From: Pedobacter frigiditerrae | GTDB taxonomy: Bacteria > Bacteroidota > Bacteroidia > Sphingobacteriales > Sphingobacteriaceae | Direction: 5' to 3' | DNA length: 64,000 bases | NCBI RefSeq assembly: GCF_032678705.1 | Contig: NZ_JAVTSS010000002.1 | Location: 496,001-560,000, forward strand | In this document: positions 25,971-33,857 of the stretch, piece after piece | How positions within the stretch are numbered: position 1 is the first letter of the stretch | Layout of the letters: each line of letters opens with the position of its first letter | Made by a program: the position numbers and the translations under genes | Notes under the pieces: model-generated | Told to the model about the DNA's origin: nothing | Databases searched by the model: none | What the model saw: only the letters and a program-made list of their open reading frames with translations

Positions 25971-27251
25971 ATGCAAAATCTACCGCCATTAGCAGAACGG
26001 ATGCGCCCTCAAAATCTGGACGAATATGTTGGTCAAAAGCATTTGGTTGGCCCTGATGCAGTTTTACGCAAGGCGATAGAAAGCGGACAATTACCCTCAA
26101 TGATTTTCTGGGGACCGCCAGGAGTTGGCAAAACTACTTTAGCCTCGATTATTTCTCAAAATTTAGATAGGCCATTTTTTAACCTTAGTGCCATTAACTC
26201 TGGTGTTAAGGATATTCGCGAAGTAATTGATAAAGCGGCAGCCTTAAAAGACAGTTTTTTAGGTTTACCCATTTTGTTTATCGATGAAATTCATCGGTTC
26301 AGTAAATCGCAACAAGATAGTTTATTGGGCGCCGTAGAACGGGGCTTAGTGACTTTGATTGGCGCTACAACTGAAAATCCTAGTTTCGAGGTTATTTCCG
26401 CTTTGCTATCTAGATGCCAAGTTTATATTTTACAAGCTTTAACAGAAGATGAATTGGCTAGTTTATTACAAACAGCCGTTGAAAAAGACATTGTTTTAAA
26501 GGAAAAGAAAATAAAAATTAAAGAACACGAAGCTTTGATTCGCTTATCTGGTGGCGATGCCCGTAAACTATTAAACGTATTAGAAATTGCGGTAAATGGT
26601 ATTGGCGGCAATAAAATTGAGCTGACAAACGAGAATGTCCTCGCCCATGCACAACAAAATCTAGCCTTATACGACAAAGCTGGCGAACAGCATTACGATA
26701 TCATTTCAGCTTTTATTAAATCTATTCGTGGTAGTGACCCAAATGCTGCTGTCTATTGGTTGGCAAGAATGATTGAAGGTGGTGAAGACCCTTTGTTTAT
26801 AGCTCGAAGATTATTAATCCTAGCTTCAGAAGATATAGGCAATGCCAATCCAAATGCATTACTTTTAGCCAATAATTGTTTTACCGCGGTAAATGTAATT
26901 GGTTTTCCGGAGTCACGAATAATTTTATCGCAATGCGTAACTTACTTGGCATCAAGCGCTAAGAGTAACGCAAGTTATGAGGCGATAAATAAAGCGCAGG
27001 CATTGGTGAAACAAACTGGTAATTTGCCAGTCCCATTACATATTCGCAATGCGCCAACAAAGTTGATGAAGAACATTGGTTACGGAAAAGATTACCAATA
27101 TGCTCACGGTTATGAAGGTAATTTCTCTGAACAGGAATATTTTCCAGAGCAGTTAAGCGGAACAAAATTATACGACCCGGGCAAAAATCCGGCAGAAGAA
27201 AAATTGAGAGAGAAATTGAAACAGAATTGGAAAAACAAATACAACTATTAG
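25971..27251 (+). CDS. rarA: replication-associated recombination ATPase RarA
   Basis: Starting at the ATG at 25971 (MQNLPPLAERMRPQNLDEYVGQ), the protein has 426 residues. The frame is open further up, but only through a palindromic repeat. It is a clamp-loader-like AAA+ ATPase: Walker A GPPGVGKTT, Walker B FIDEIHR, sensor-1 GATTENPSF, and arginine-finger SRC. The C-terminal MgsA/RarA domain has YDIISAFIKSIRGSDPNAAVYWLARMIEGGEDP and SEDIG. RarA/MgsA acts at stalled replication forks. No operon partners are evident. Confidence 0.95.
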   Translation: MQNLPPLAERMRPQNLDEYVGQKHLVGPDAVLRKAIESGQLPSMIFWGPPGVGKTTLASIISQNLDRPFFNLSAINSGVKDIREVIDKAAALKDSFLGLPILFIDEIHRFSKSQQDSLLGAVERGLVTLIGATTENPSFEVISALLSRCQVYILQALTEDELASLLQTAVEKDIVLKEKKIKIKEHEALIRLSGGDARKLLNVLEIAVNGIGGNKIELTNENVLAHAQQNLALYDKAGEQHYDIISAFIKSIRGSDPNAAVYWLARMIEGGEDPLFIARRLLILASEDIGNANPNALLLANNCFTAVNVIGFPESRIILSQCVTYLASSAKSNASYEAINKAQALVKQTGNLPVPLHIRNAPTKLMKNIGYGKDYQYAHGYEGNFSEQEYFPEQLSGTKLYDPGKNPAEEKLREKLKQNWKNKYNY

Positions 27252-27292
27252 CAAATTTTATTAAATTTGATAGGTAGGATAAATTAAATACA

Positions 27293-27514
27293 ATGTTTAC
27301 GAAAACAATAATTCCGAAAAAAAAGTCAATTACAATTAATTTACCAGAGAGTTTTATTGGTGAAAATGTTAGGCTTATCGCTATTATTGAAAAAAACGAA
27401 ATCGAAAACAAAACTAGCAATGCTAAAAGTATTCAACAGATTTATTCTAAATATCCTAAGATAGATTTGTCGGATTTCAAATTTAATCGAAGTGATGCCA
27501 ATGACTTTGAATAA
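27293..27514 (+). CDS. putative antitoxin of a VapBC-like pair
   Basis: The 73-residue protein opens with a beta-rich, AbrB/RHH-like start (KTIIPKKKSITINLPESFIG), a hydrophobic strand (VRLIAIIEK) and an acidic tail (DLSDFKFNRSDANDFE). That is the usual layout of VapB-type antitoxins: DNA-binding head, toxin-binding tail. It overlaps the PIN gene that follows by 14 bases or slightly more, consistent with translational coupling. I do not recognise a specific named family, so the call rests on partner and size. Confidence 0.7.
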   Translation: MFTKTIIPKKKSITINLPESFIGENVRLIAIIEKNEIENKTSNAKSIQQIYSKYPKIDLSDFKFNRSDANDFE

Positions 27515-27905
27515 TATTTTCATAGACTCAAACATCGTCCTTTACCTCTTTGATACAAATGAGCCAAAACGCCTAATTGTGCAAGAACTACTCTCGGCAA
27601 AGCCTACCTTAAATGCTCAAGTTTTAGTAGAAGTAGGAAATGTATGCAAAAGAAAATTTGGCTTTTCTAAACAACAAATAACCTTACTTTGGTCTGATTT
27701 GATAAATGATTGCAGCTGCGCAGAAATTAATGAGCATACAATAAAAGATGCAATTAGATTAATCAAAAAATACGATTTTCAGCTTTTCGATGCCATCATC
27801 ATAGCTGGAGCTTTATATGCTAATGCTAAAATTTTATATTCCGAAGATATGCACCACGGAATTGTTATCGATGAGACCTTAACCATTATTAATCCTTTTA
27901 AATAA
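27501..27905 (+). CDS. PIN-domain toxin, VapC-like
   Basis: From the ATG at 27501 the protein has 134 residues. GTG at 27492 and ATG at 27495 are alternative starts that add one or two extra Met. The PIN fold's acidic residues are visible: D in IFIDSNIVLYLF, E in VLVEVGNVCKRKF, D in FQLFDAIIIAGAL, and the terminal SEDMHHG motif. PIN toxins are endoribonucleases that cleave tRNA or rRNA. The active-site set looks complete, so the toxin is probably functional. Overlap with the upstream antitoxin frame supports a type II module. Confidence 0.82.
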   Translation: MTLNNIFIDSNIVLYLFDTNEPKRLIVQELLSAKPTLNAQVLVEVGNVCKRKFGFSKQQITLLWSDLINDCSCAEINEHTIKDAIRLIKKYDFQLFDAIIIAGALYANAKILYSEDMHHGIVIDETLTIINPFK

Positions 27906-27909
27906 ATAT

Positions 27910-29382
27910 ATGCTATCACTTTTTTTAAGCCATCAATGGAAAGATTTTTGGCGTAGCCGAAACAAAGCCGGCAGTATTGCTGCTCAAATTCTACTTGGTT
28001 TTTTTATGCTTTATTTCTTGGCTGTAGCTATTGGGCTTGGTTTTGGAATGACTTATCTCATCGAAGAATTCTTTCCTGGTAAAGATGTAATATTGGTTTT
28101 TAATGGATTCATTCTGTATTACTTCCTGTTTGATTTGGGCATGAGAACGCAAATGCAAGAACTGCCCACTCTTAGTGTAATTCCGTATTTGCATTTAAAT
28201 ATCAGTAAAAAGACGATCGTAAATTTCTTGAACATTAAATCGCTGTTCTCATTCTTTAATCTATTGCCATTGTTTATTTTTATTCCCTTTAGCATCATTA
28301 AAATAGGAACAACCTATGGCGCAATAACAGGAATAATGTATATCGTATCTATTCTTTCACTTACGGTTTTTAATAATTATTTGGTACTGTACTTAAAGAG
28401 AAAATCAATAAATAATATTGCTTATTTCGGTTTAATTATCGGTTTTGTAGCTGTATTTGCTGGCCTAGATTATTACAACATAGTTTCTATCAGAGCGGCA
28501 TCAAACTTTATTTTTATGGTCGTTGTAAAATACCCATTCTTAGGACTGGCATTTACGTTGGCGGCAGGAGCAATATTCTATGTCAATTCTACTTATCTAC
28601 GCACTAATTTATATACAGAAGAATTAAGTACAAAAGATGATAAAAAGGTAAGTACAGATTATGCTTTCCTTAACCAATTTGGTAAAGTTGGCGAATTAGC
28701 GGCATTAGAATTGAAATTGATTTTACGACACAAACGTTCTCGGGGTTCCATATTTATGGGATTTGCCTTTCTCGCTTATGGCTTTATCTTTTACAAAGCA
28801 CCGATGATTGCGAACAATGAGTTTGGTAAGATGCTTTTCGCTGCACTATTTATGACAGGCATTACCATCATTTCTTACGGACAGTTTATGTTTGCTTGGC
28901 AAAGTACCCATTTTGATGGCCTGTTGGTTAACAAGATTGATTTTAAGAATTTTATCAAAGCTAAATTTCTATTGTTTACCATTAGTTGTACCATCATTAC
29001 CGTGTTGGCAAGCTTTTATGGCTTTATGAGTTATAAACTTTTATTGATGCACTTAGCAGCCTATCTATATAACATCGGCTTTGCCACAGTAATTGTGCTC
29101 TATTTTGCTACAATGAACTATAAAAGACTAGACATTACCAAGAGTGCGAGTTTTAATTGGCAAGGAGTTGGCGCCACGCAGTGGATTTTAGGCTTACCAT
29201 TTATTTTAATTCCAGTATTTATCTATTTACCTTTCGGGATATTAAACAAGCCTTATTGGGGTTTAGCAGCCATTGCAATTTTTGGATTAATTACCTTATT
29301 GATGCGTAATTTCTGGATAAACTTATTAGTGAAAAGATTTGAAAAACAACGTTATAAAATAGCTGAAGGCTTTAGAGAGTAA
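27910..29382 (+). CDS. DUF5687 family ABC exporter permease
   Basis: This 490-residue polytopic membrane protein matches DUF5687, a Bacteroidota family of ABC-2-like permeases. It opens LSLFLSHQWKDFWRSRNKAGS, has about twelve hydrophobic segments, and holds a central soluble segment near residues 235-275 (TEELSTKDDKKVSTDYAFLNQFG). The ATPase gene starts 3 bases after its stop, so they form a two-component transporter. The exported substrate is unknown. Four bases separate it from the PIN gene, but shared function with the toxin pair is unlikely. Confidence 0.88.
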   Translation: MLSLFLSHQWKDFWRSRNKAGSIAAQILLGFFMLYFLAVAIGLGFGMTYLIEEFFPGKDVILVFNGFILYYFLFDLGMRTQMQELPTLSVIPYLHLNISKKTIVNFLNIKSLFSFFNLLPLFIFIPFSIIKIGTTYGAITGIMYIVSILSLTVFNNYLVLYLKRKSINNIAYFGLIIGFVAVFAGLDYYNIVSIRAASNFIFMVVVKYPFLGLAFTLAAGAIFYVNSTYLRTNLYTEELSTKDDKKVSTDYAFLNQFGKVGELAALELKLILRHKRSRGSIFMGFAFLAYGFIFYKAPMIANNEFGKMLFAALFMTGITIISYGQFMFAWQSTHFDGLLVNKIDFKNFIKAKFLLFTISCTIITVLASFYGFMSYKLLLMHLAAYLYNIGFATVIVLYFATMNYKRLDITKSASFNWQGVGATQWILGLPFILIPVFIYLPFGILNKPYWGLAAIAIFGLITLLMRNFWINLLVKRFEKQRYKIAEGFRE

Positions 29383-29385
29383 AAT

Positions 29386-30081
29386 ATGTTAGAGATTAGA
29401 CAATTACAAAAATCATACGGTGGTCGCACTGTAGTTGACATTAGAAGCCTGAACATTCGTGCAGGCGAAACAGTTGGTTTAGTAGGCAATAATGGCGCTG
29501 GAAAAACGACTATGTTTAGAATGTTGCTTGATTTAATTAGACCCGATAGCGGTGAAGTTTTATCAAAAGACCAAAATGTAGCAAATAATGACCATTGGAA
29601 AGATTATACGGCTTCTTATTTAGATGAAGGCTTTTTGATAGATTATTTAACACCAGAAGAGTATTTCATTTTTATTGGCGGTTTACATAATTTAAGCGTA
29701 GCTGATGTTTCTGATTATTTAAAACAATACGATGAGTTTTTTAACGGCGAGATTTTAAATCGCGGTAAATACATTAGAGATTTTTCTAAAGGAAACCAGA
29801 ACAAAGTTGGTATTGCTGCTGCATTAATGCAAAAACCTGAGCTTTTGGTGTTGGATGAGCCGTTTGCAAATTTAGACCCAACAACACAAATTAGATTGAA
29901 AACTTTGATTAAGTCATTAAAGGCTACACATCGTTTAACTACTTTAATATCTAGTCACGATTTAAATCATGTAACTGATGTTTGCGATAGAATTATCCTT
30001 TTAGAAAAAGGGTTAATCATTAAAGATATCCATACGGATGAAAACACGTTGAAGGAATTAGAAGCTTATTTTGCGGAGTAA
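29386..30081 (+). CDS. ABC transporter ATP-binding protein (partner of DUF5687 permease)
   Basis: The 231-residue ATPase has Walker A GNNGAGKTT (about 36-44), signature FSKGNQNKVG (a variant of LSGGQ), Walker B LLVLDEPFANLD and the H-loop SSHDLNH. It energises the adjacent DUF5687 permease, whose gene ends 3 bases upstream. The signature serine-glycine context is altered (SKGNQ instead of SGGQQ), as often seen in ABC-2 exporters. A terminator hairpin follows the stop, closing the operon. Confidence 0.93.
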   Translation: MLEIRQLQKSYGGRTVVDIRSLNIRAGETVGLVGNNGAGKTTMFRMLLDLIRPDSGEVLSKDQNVANNDHWKDYTASYLDEGFLIDYLTPEEYFIFIGGLHNLSVADVSDYLKQYDEFFNGEILNRGKYIRDFSKGNQNKVGIAAALMQKPELLVLDEPFANLDPTTQIRLKTLIKSLKATHRLTTLISSHDLNHVTDVCDRIILLEKGLIIKDIHTDENTLKELEAYFAE

Positions 30082-30124
30082 CCTCTTTCCAGAAAAGAAG
30101 GAGATATAGATATTGTATAGAATT

Positions 30125-30173
30125 ATGGTCAATCGGATACCCAATTTGAGGTGTTAGATTGGCCATTTTTTTT
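30125..30173 (+). terminator. intrinsic terminator of the ABC exporter operon
   Basis: Arms ATGGTCAATC (30125-30134) and GATTGGCCAT (30157-30166, one G-U pair) are followed by eight T (30166-30173). The loop is 22 bases. Confidence 0.75.
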
Positions 30174-30321
30174 GATTTATTGAAACGTCATTAATATTAA
30201 TCAGCTATTTAAAACATTGTAAAACAGTAAAAAACAAGCTTTTCTAGAGCAATTAACTATTTCGCCTCCTTCTTGGCACTAGGTTTGAATAACGCTTATT
30301 ACTAAATTAAATTGTAATAAA

Positions 30322-31002
30322 ATGATGACTTCAAAATTCAAAATAGCAACATTAGGTATTGCCCTTTCAGTAGGAGCAATGACGTTTCAAGGTTGTGATA
30401 GCTTAACAAACACTCAAAAAGGTGCTGGTATTGGTGCTGCTGCTGGTGGTGTAATTGGTGGTATAATTGGTAAAAAAGCAGGTAATACTGCAGTAGGTGC
30501 AATTATTGGTGCTGCTGTTGGTGGTACTGCTGGTGGTTTCATTGGCAAAAGAATGGATAAACAAGCTGCTGAGATTCAAAATGCAATTCCAAATGCAGAG
30601 GTAATCCGTGAAGGCGAAGGTATCATCGTTAAATTTGACAGTGGTATTTTATTCGACTTCGATAAGTTTGCCTTAAAAGATGCTGCTAAAACTAACATTC
30701 AATCTTTAGCTACTTCATTAAATCAATATCCAGGTACTGATATTAAAGTTATCGGACATACTGATAGCCGTGGTACAGAAGAATATAACATGACACTTTC
30801 TCAAAAAAGAGCTGCTGCTGTTAAAGCTTATGCAGTTTCTCAAGGAGTTCCATCTTCACGTTTAATTACTGTTGGTAAAGGTTTTGCAGAGCCAATTGGC
30901 GATAATGCTACTGATGCTGGTAGAGCAGCAAATCGTAGAGTTGAGATTGTAATCGTTGCAAACGACCAATTGAAAAAAGAAGCTGCCGCTCAAGGCAAAT
31001 AA
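30322..31002 (+). CDS. OmpA-family lipoprotein with glycine zipper
   Basis: The 226-residue protein has a lipoprotein signal (AMTFQGCDS, cysteine near residue 25) and a glycine-zipper membrane hairpin (about 38-78: GAGIGAAAGGVIGGIIGKKAG, repeated). The C-terminal OmpA domain (about 100-215) has GHTDSRGTEEYNMTLSQKRA and NRRVEI motifs for peptidoglycan binding. It probably links the outer membrane to the cell wall, similar to YiaD. The gene stands alone with a terminator after it. The repetitive GGT-rich codons across the zipper are a natural result of its glycine content. Confidence 0.93.
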   Translation: MMTSKFKIATLGIALSVGAMTFQGCDSLTNTQKGAGIGAAAGGVIGGIIGKKAGNTAVGAIIGAAVGGTAGGFIGKRMDKQAAEIQNAIPNAEVIREGEGIIVKFDSGILFDFDKFALKDAAKTNIQSLATSLNQYPGTDIKVIGHTDSRGTEEYNMTLSQKRAAAVKAYAVSQGVPSSRLITVGKGFAEPIGDNATDAGRAANRRVEIVIVANDQLKKEAAAQGK

Positions 31003-31032
31003 TAAAATTTATATTTACCTATATAAACTTAA

Positions 31033-31067
31033 AAGCCCTGTCGCATTAATTTGCTTCAGGGTTTTTT
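31033..31067 (+). terminator. intrinsic terminator after the OmpA gene
   Basis: AAGCCCTG (31033-31040) pairs with CAGGGTTT (from 31057) and runs into six T. It follows the OmpA stop by about 30 bases. Confidence 0.75.
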
Positions 31068-31094
31068 AATTTTAAATGTAGCGTTAATGATGGA

Positions 31095-31232
31095 AGCGAC
31101 ATCCTTTTTAGCTGTCATCCTGAGCGTAGTCGAAGGACAGCCAAAAAGATACAGCGGATCCCGAACATTCGGGATTAAAACGCCCAATTATTAATCGAAA
31201 AATAAACCCTTCGACTACGCTCAGGGTGACTA
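31095..31232. repeat. dispersed CTGAGCGTAGTCGAAGG-type palindromes
   Basis: AGCTGTCATCCTGAGCGTAG ... AAGGACAGC (from about 31113) is an imperfect hairpin flanked by CTTTTT and AAAAAG. CCCTTCGACTACGCTCAGGG (about 31207-31226) is the same core on the opposite strand. CCCGAA/TTCGGG lies between. The core recurs at 60150-60173 and, diverged, at 24392 and 47027. Confidence 0.7.
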
Positions 31233-31238
31233 ACAAGT

Positions 31239-31583
31239 TTAAGAATAAATATCCTCGAAATAAGCTATTGCCAATCCTTTAAGCAATAACTCTTGCTCCA
31301 TTAAGGCATAAGATGGAACTGGTTTTACCAACTTCCAATGTGGCCACCCATCTTGGTCCAATCCTTCCAATTCGTAAAAGCCCATTTCACTTAACAAGCG
31401 GCAAGTTGCAATATGCATTAGCTCTTCCTTTTGCCTTTTGCTGTATTTACCTGGACCTTTGCCTAGCTCTTGAACGCCGATTAGAAACAGAATCACTTTC
31501 AAATCTGGTGTATCAGAATCAAATTCTTCAGAAATTTTAGTCTGTAACTCTTTCCATTTAGCGTGTATTTCTGCTGGCTTCAT
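31239..31583 (-). CDS. conserved hypothetical protein
   Basis: A 114-residue soluble protein with no named domain that I recognise. It starts MKPAEIHAKWKELQTKISEEF, has a hydrophobic helix (LKVILFLIGVQELG), a basic GPGKYSKRQKEELMHIATCRLL segment, and ends with an aromatic-rich part (DGWPHWKLVKP). It looks like a small all-helical cytoplasmic protein. It is divergent from the oxidoreductase gene. I believe close relatives occur throughout Sphingobacteriaceae, but no function is assigned. Confidence 0.75.
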   Translation of the reverse strand: MKPAEIHAKWKELQTKISEEFDSDTPDLKVILFLIGVQELGKGPGKYSKRQKEELMHIATCRLLSEMGFYELEGLDQDGWPHWKLVKPVPSYALMEQELLLKGLAIAYFEDIYS

Positions 31584-31637
31584 GGTACAAATATACTTTT
31601 ATGACAAACAGTTTAATGCACATATAAGTCAAATTTT

Positions 31638-31645
31638 TAGCTTTG
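31638..31645 (+). promoter_or_regulatory. TAnnTTTG promoter element touching the start codon
   Basis: TAGCTTTG lies only 4 bases before the ATG at 31650. With the usual spacing the transcript would start at or next to the A of the start codon, so the message is probably leaderless. Confidence 0.5.
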
Positions 31646-31649
31646 TGTT

Positions 31650-32663
31650 ATGAACAATAAAATCAACACTGGCCTATTGGCTTATGGCATGTCTGGCAAA
31701 GTATTTCACGCTCCATTTGTAAGTACGCATTCAGGTTTTAATTTAAAGGGTATTGTAGAACGAAATCGTAAGATAGCTCAAGATGATTATCCAGAAATTA
31801 TAAGTTATAACAGTGTTGATGAATTAATTAATGATGATTCTATTGATCTAGTAATTATCAATACCCCAAACAATACACACTATGAATATGCCAAACAAGC
31901 TTTAAAAGCAGGCAAGCATATCTTGGTAGAAAAACCATTTACAGCTACAACAGACCAAGCAAAAGAATTATTCGCCTTAGCTAAAAGCGTAGGTAAAAAA
32001 GCTTTGGTTTATCAAAACAGAAGATTTGATAGCGGCTTTAATGCAGTAAAAAAAGTAATTGAAAGTGGCAAATTAGGCAAGTTGGTGGAAGTTTATTTTC
32101 GGTATGACAGATATAGAAATGAGATAAGCCCGAAAGCTTTTAAAGAAGAACTAGTAGAAGCTACTGGCTTGCAATATGATTTAGGTCCACATTTATTAGA
32201 CCAAGCTATTGCATTATTTGGCAAGCCAGAAAAGTTCAATAAAATACTGAGCAAAAATCGTGTTAACACAAAGGTGGATGATTATTTTGCTATTCAATTG
32301 ACTTATCCGAATGAACTGAACGTGTTTCTTACAGCGAGTATGTTGGTAGCAGATATTCAATCGGCATTTGTGGTAAATGGAATGATGGGTTCGTTTAGTA
32401 AAAACCATGCTGATGTTCAGGAAGCGCAATTGCTAAAAGGAATGAAACCAACTGAAGAAGGTTATGGAATAGAAAATCCAGCCGATGCGGGAAAACTAAC
32501 TTTGGTAACTGAAGACGGCGGAAGAACGACAGAATTTATAGCATCAGAAAAGGGAAATTATCCTGCGATTTTTGAAGCAGTGTATCAAAATATTGTTAAC
32601 GATAAACCTTATCCAATTACTGAGGAAGATATTTTAACACAATTGCAGATTTTGCAAAGCTGA
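31650..32663 (+). CDS. Gfo/Idh/MocA family oxidoreductase
   Basis: The 337-residue enzyme has a Rossmann NAD(P)-binding start (GLLAYGMSGKVFHAPFV; the glycine motif is GxxxxGxxxH), the family EKP motif (HILVEKPFT near residue 94), and a C-terminal GFO_IDH_MocA domain (about 135-250). The catalytic-type motif GLQYDLGPHLLDQA holds the histidine. It probably oxidises or reduces a sugar or polyol, with the substrate unknown. It is not next to sugar genes. It ends ILTQLQILQS, slightly shorter than many relatives but complete. Confidence 0.9.
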   Translation: MNNKINTGLLAYGMSGKVFHAPFVSTHSGFNLKGIVERNRKIAQDDYPEIISYNSVDELINDDSIDLVIINTPNNTHYEYAKQALKAGKHILVEKPFTATTDQAKELFALAKSVGKKALVYQNRRFDSGFNAVKKVIESGKLGKLVEVYFRYDRYRNEISPKAFKEELVEATGLQYDLGPHLLDQAIALFGKPEKFNKILSKNRVNTKVDDYFAIQLTYPNELNVFLTASMLVADIQSAFVVNGMMGSFSKNHADVQEAQLLKGMKPTEEGYGIENPADAGKLTLVTEDGGRTTEFIASEKGNYPAIFEAVYQNIVNDKPYPITEEDILTQLQILQS

Positions 32664-32666
32664 ATT

Positions 32667-32775
32667 TGCGGATTAAAAATCCGCAGGAACTAAAGACGAG
32701 ATTACAAATCTCGACCAACAACCAGTTATGTTGATTGCATATTGCCCATAGCAATCAACTATGGGCCATTAACTA
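32667..32775. repeat. cluster of short hairpins between convergent genes
   Basis: TTGCGGATT...AATCCGCAG, CGAGATT...AATCTCG, then GTTGATTGC...GCAATCAAC are three short inverted repeats in a row, followed by ATTAACTATTAACT. They fill the 116-base gap between two convergent genes. The first may act as a terminator. GCGGATT-type palindromes also occur at 38496. Confidence 0.5.
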
Positions 32776-32779
32776 TTAA

Positions 32780-33763
32780 CTACATATTCTTCATCAGCGC
32801 TGCTAAAAATTCATTTGGTACTTCTAGATGAGGAATATGTCCACAGTTTTCAAATTCTATCAGTTTTGCGTTCGGAATCTTTGCGGCTGTTTCCTTGCCT
32901 AAAATTTTATACTGGCCGTGTTTAGCATGTAGTTCAGGGCTCAATAAAGCTTTACCAACAATTGTTTTATCTTCCTTACCAATAAACAAAATGGTTGGCA
33001 CTTTTAAATTGGCAAATTCATAAACTACAGGCTGTTCAACAATCATGGTAAAAGTCATTGCGGCAACTTTCGCATATCGAGGAAAATCGGCACTAAAAGT
33101 TGGTCCAGCAGCAACACGAACTAACTCATCGTATTCCGGTTTCCACTTTGTGAAATAAGAATTCTGATAATATTTCTTGATGCTTTCTGCAGTTGCTTTC
33201 AACTCTGTTTTATATTGTTGCGCTGTATTGGTGTAAGGCAGAAATGTTTTGTAATCTTCCAATCCGATGGGATTTTCTAATAATAACTTCTCTGTTTTTT
33301 CTGGAAAAAGTAATGCAAAACGAGTAGCTAACATTCCTCCCATCGAATGCCCCATAACTGCTACTTTTTGAACGCCCAAAGTATCCAACAGTTGTTGATT
33401 CCATTTTGCCATTTGATGGAAACTGTAATGTATAAAAGCTTTTGAAGATTTACCAAAGCCAATTTGGTCGGGTACAATAACCCTGAAACCTCCTGCAGCT
33501 AAGGTCTTGATTACGTTTGTCCAATAATACCCACCAAAGTTTTTACCATGAAATAAGATAACGGTTCTTCCATTTGCGGTTGCAGTTGGTGCAACATCCA
33601 TGTAAGCCATTTTTAAATCTTGACCTTCGGCTTGAATGTTGAAATACTTGATTGGATAAGCATATTTTACACTTTCTAAAGTGATGGATAAAGTATCTTG
33701 TTTTTGAGCTTTAACAAAAACACCAAAAAACAAAAGGGCTATGGCTAAAAAAAGTGGCTTCAT
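32780..33763 (-). CDS. secreted alpha/beta hydrolase
   Basis: The 327-residue protein has a signal peptide (MKPLFLAIALLFFGVFVKAQ) and an alpha/beta-hydrolase domain. The oxyanion region is LFHGKNFGGYYW (HGxxxxG), the nucleophile elbow GHSMGGML (serine near residue 142), the acid near GKEDKTI, and the catalytic His in ENCGHIPHLE near 310. Exported, probably periplasmic or surface-bound. Substrate not predictable. Its promoter region is shared with the divergent hutH gene. Confidence 0.9.
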   Translation of the reverse strand: MKPLFLAIALLFFGVFVKAQKQDTLSITLESVKYAYPIKYFNIQAEGQDLKMAYMDVAPTATANGRTVILFHGKNFGGYYWTNVIKTLAAGGFRVIVPDQIGFGKSSKAFIHYSFHQMAKWNQQLLDTLGVQKVAVMGHSMGGMLATRFALLFPEKTEKLLLENPIGLEDYKTFLPYTNTAQQYKTELKATAESIKKYYQNSYFTKWKPEYDELVRVAAGPTFSADFPRYAKVAAMTFTMIVEQPVVYEFANLKVPTILFIGKEDKTIVGKALLSPELHAKHGQYKILGKETAAKIPNAKLIEFENCGHIPHLEVPNEFLAALMKNM

Positions 33764-33830
33764 ATTTTAAAACGTTGATAAAACAAAACAATGATTATTC
33801 TTGATTGTGTTAAATTTAAACCATTATTTA

Positions 33831-33838
33831 TACTTTTG
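33831..33838 (+). promoter_or_regulatory. TAnnTTTG promoter element of hutH
   Basis: TACTTTTG fits the Bacteroidota -7 element, 19 bases before the ATG at 33858. Confidence 0.45.
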
Positions 33839-33857
33839 CGCCACCAAATAGAAATAC

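Noticed and set aside
30421..30545. GGTGCTGCT-rich stretch as a tandem DNA repeat
   Set aside because: It encodes the glycine zipper of the OmpA lipoprotein; the repetition follows from the protein sequence.
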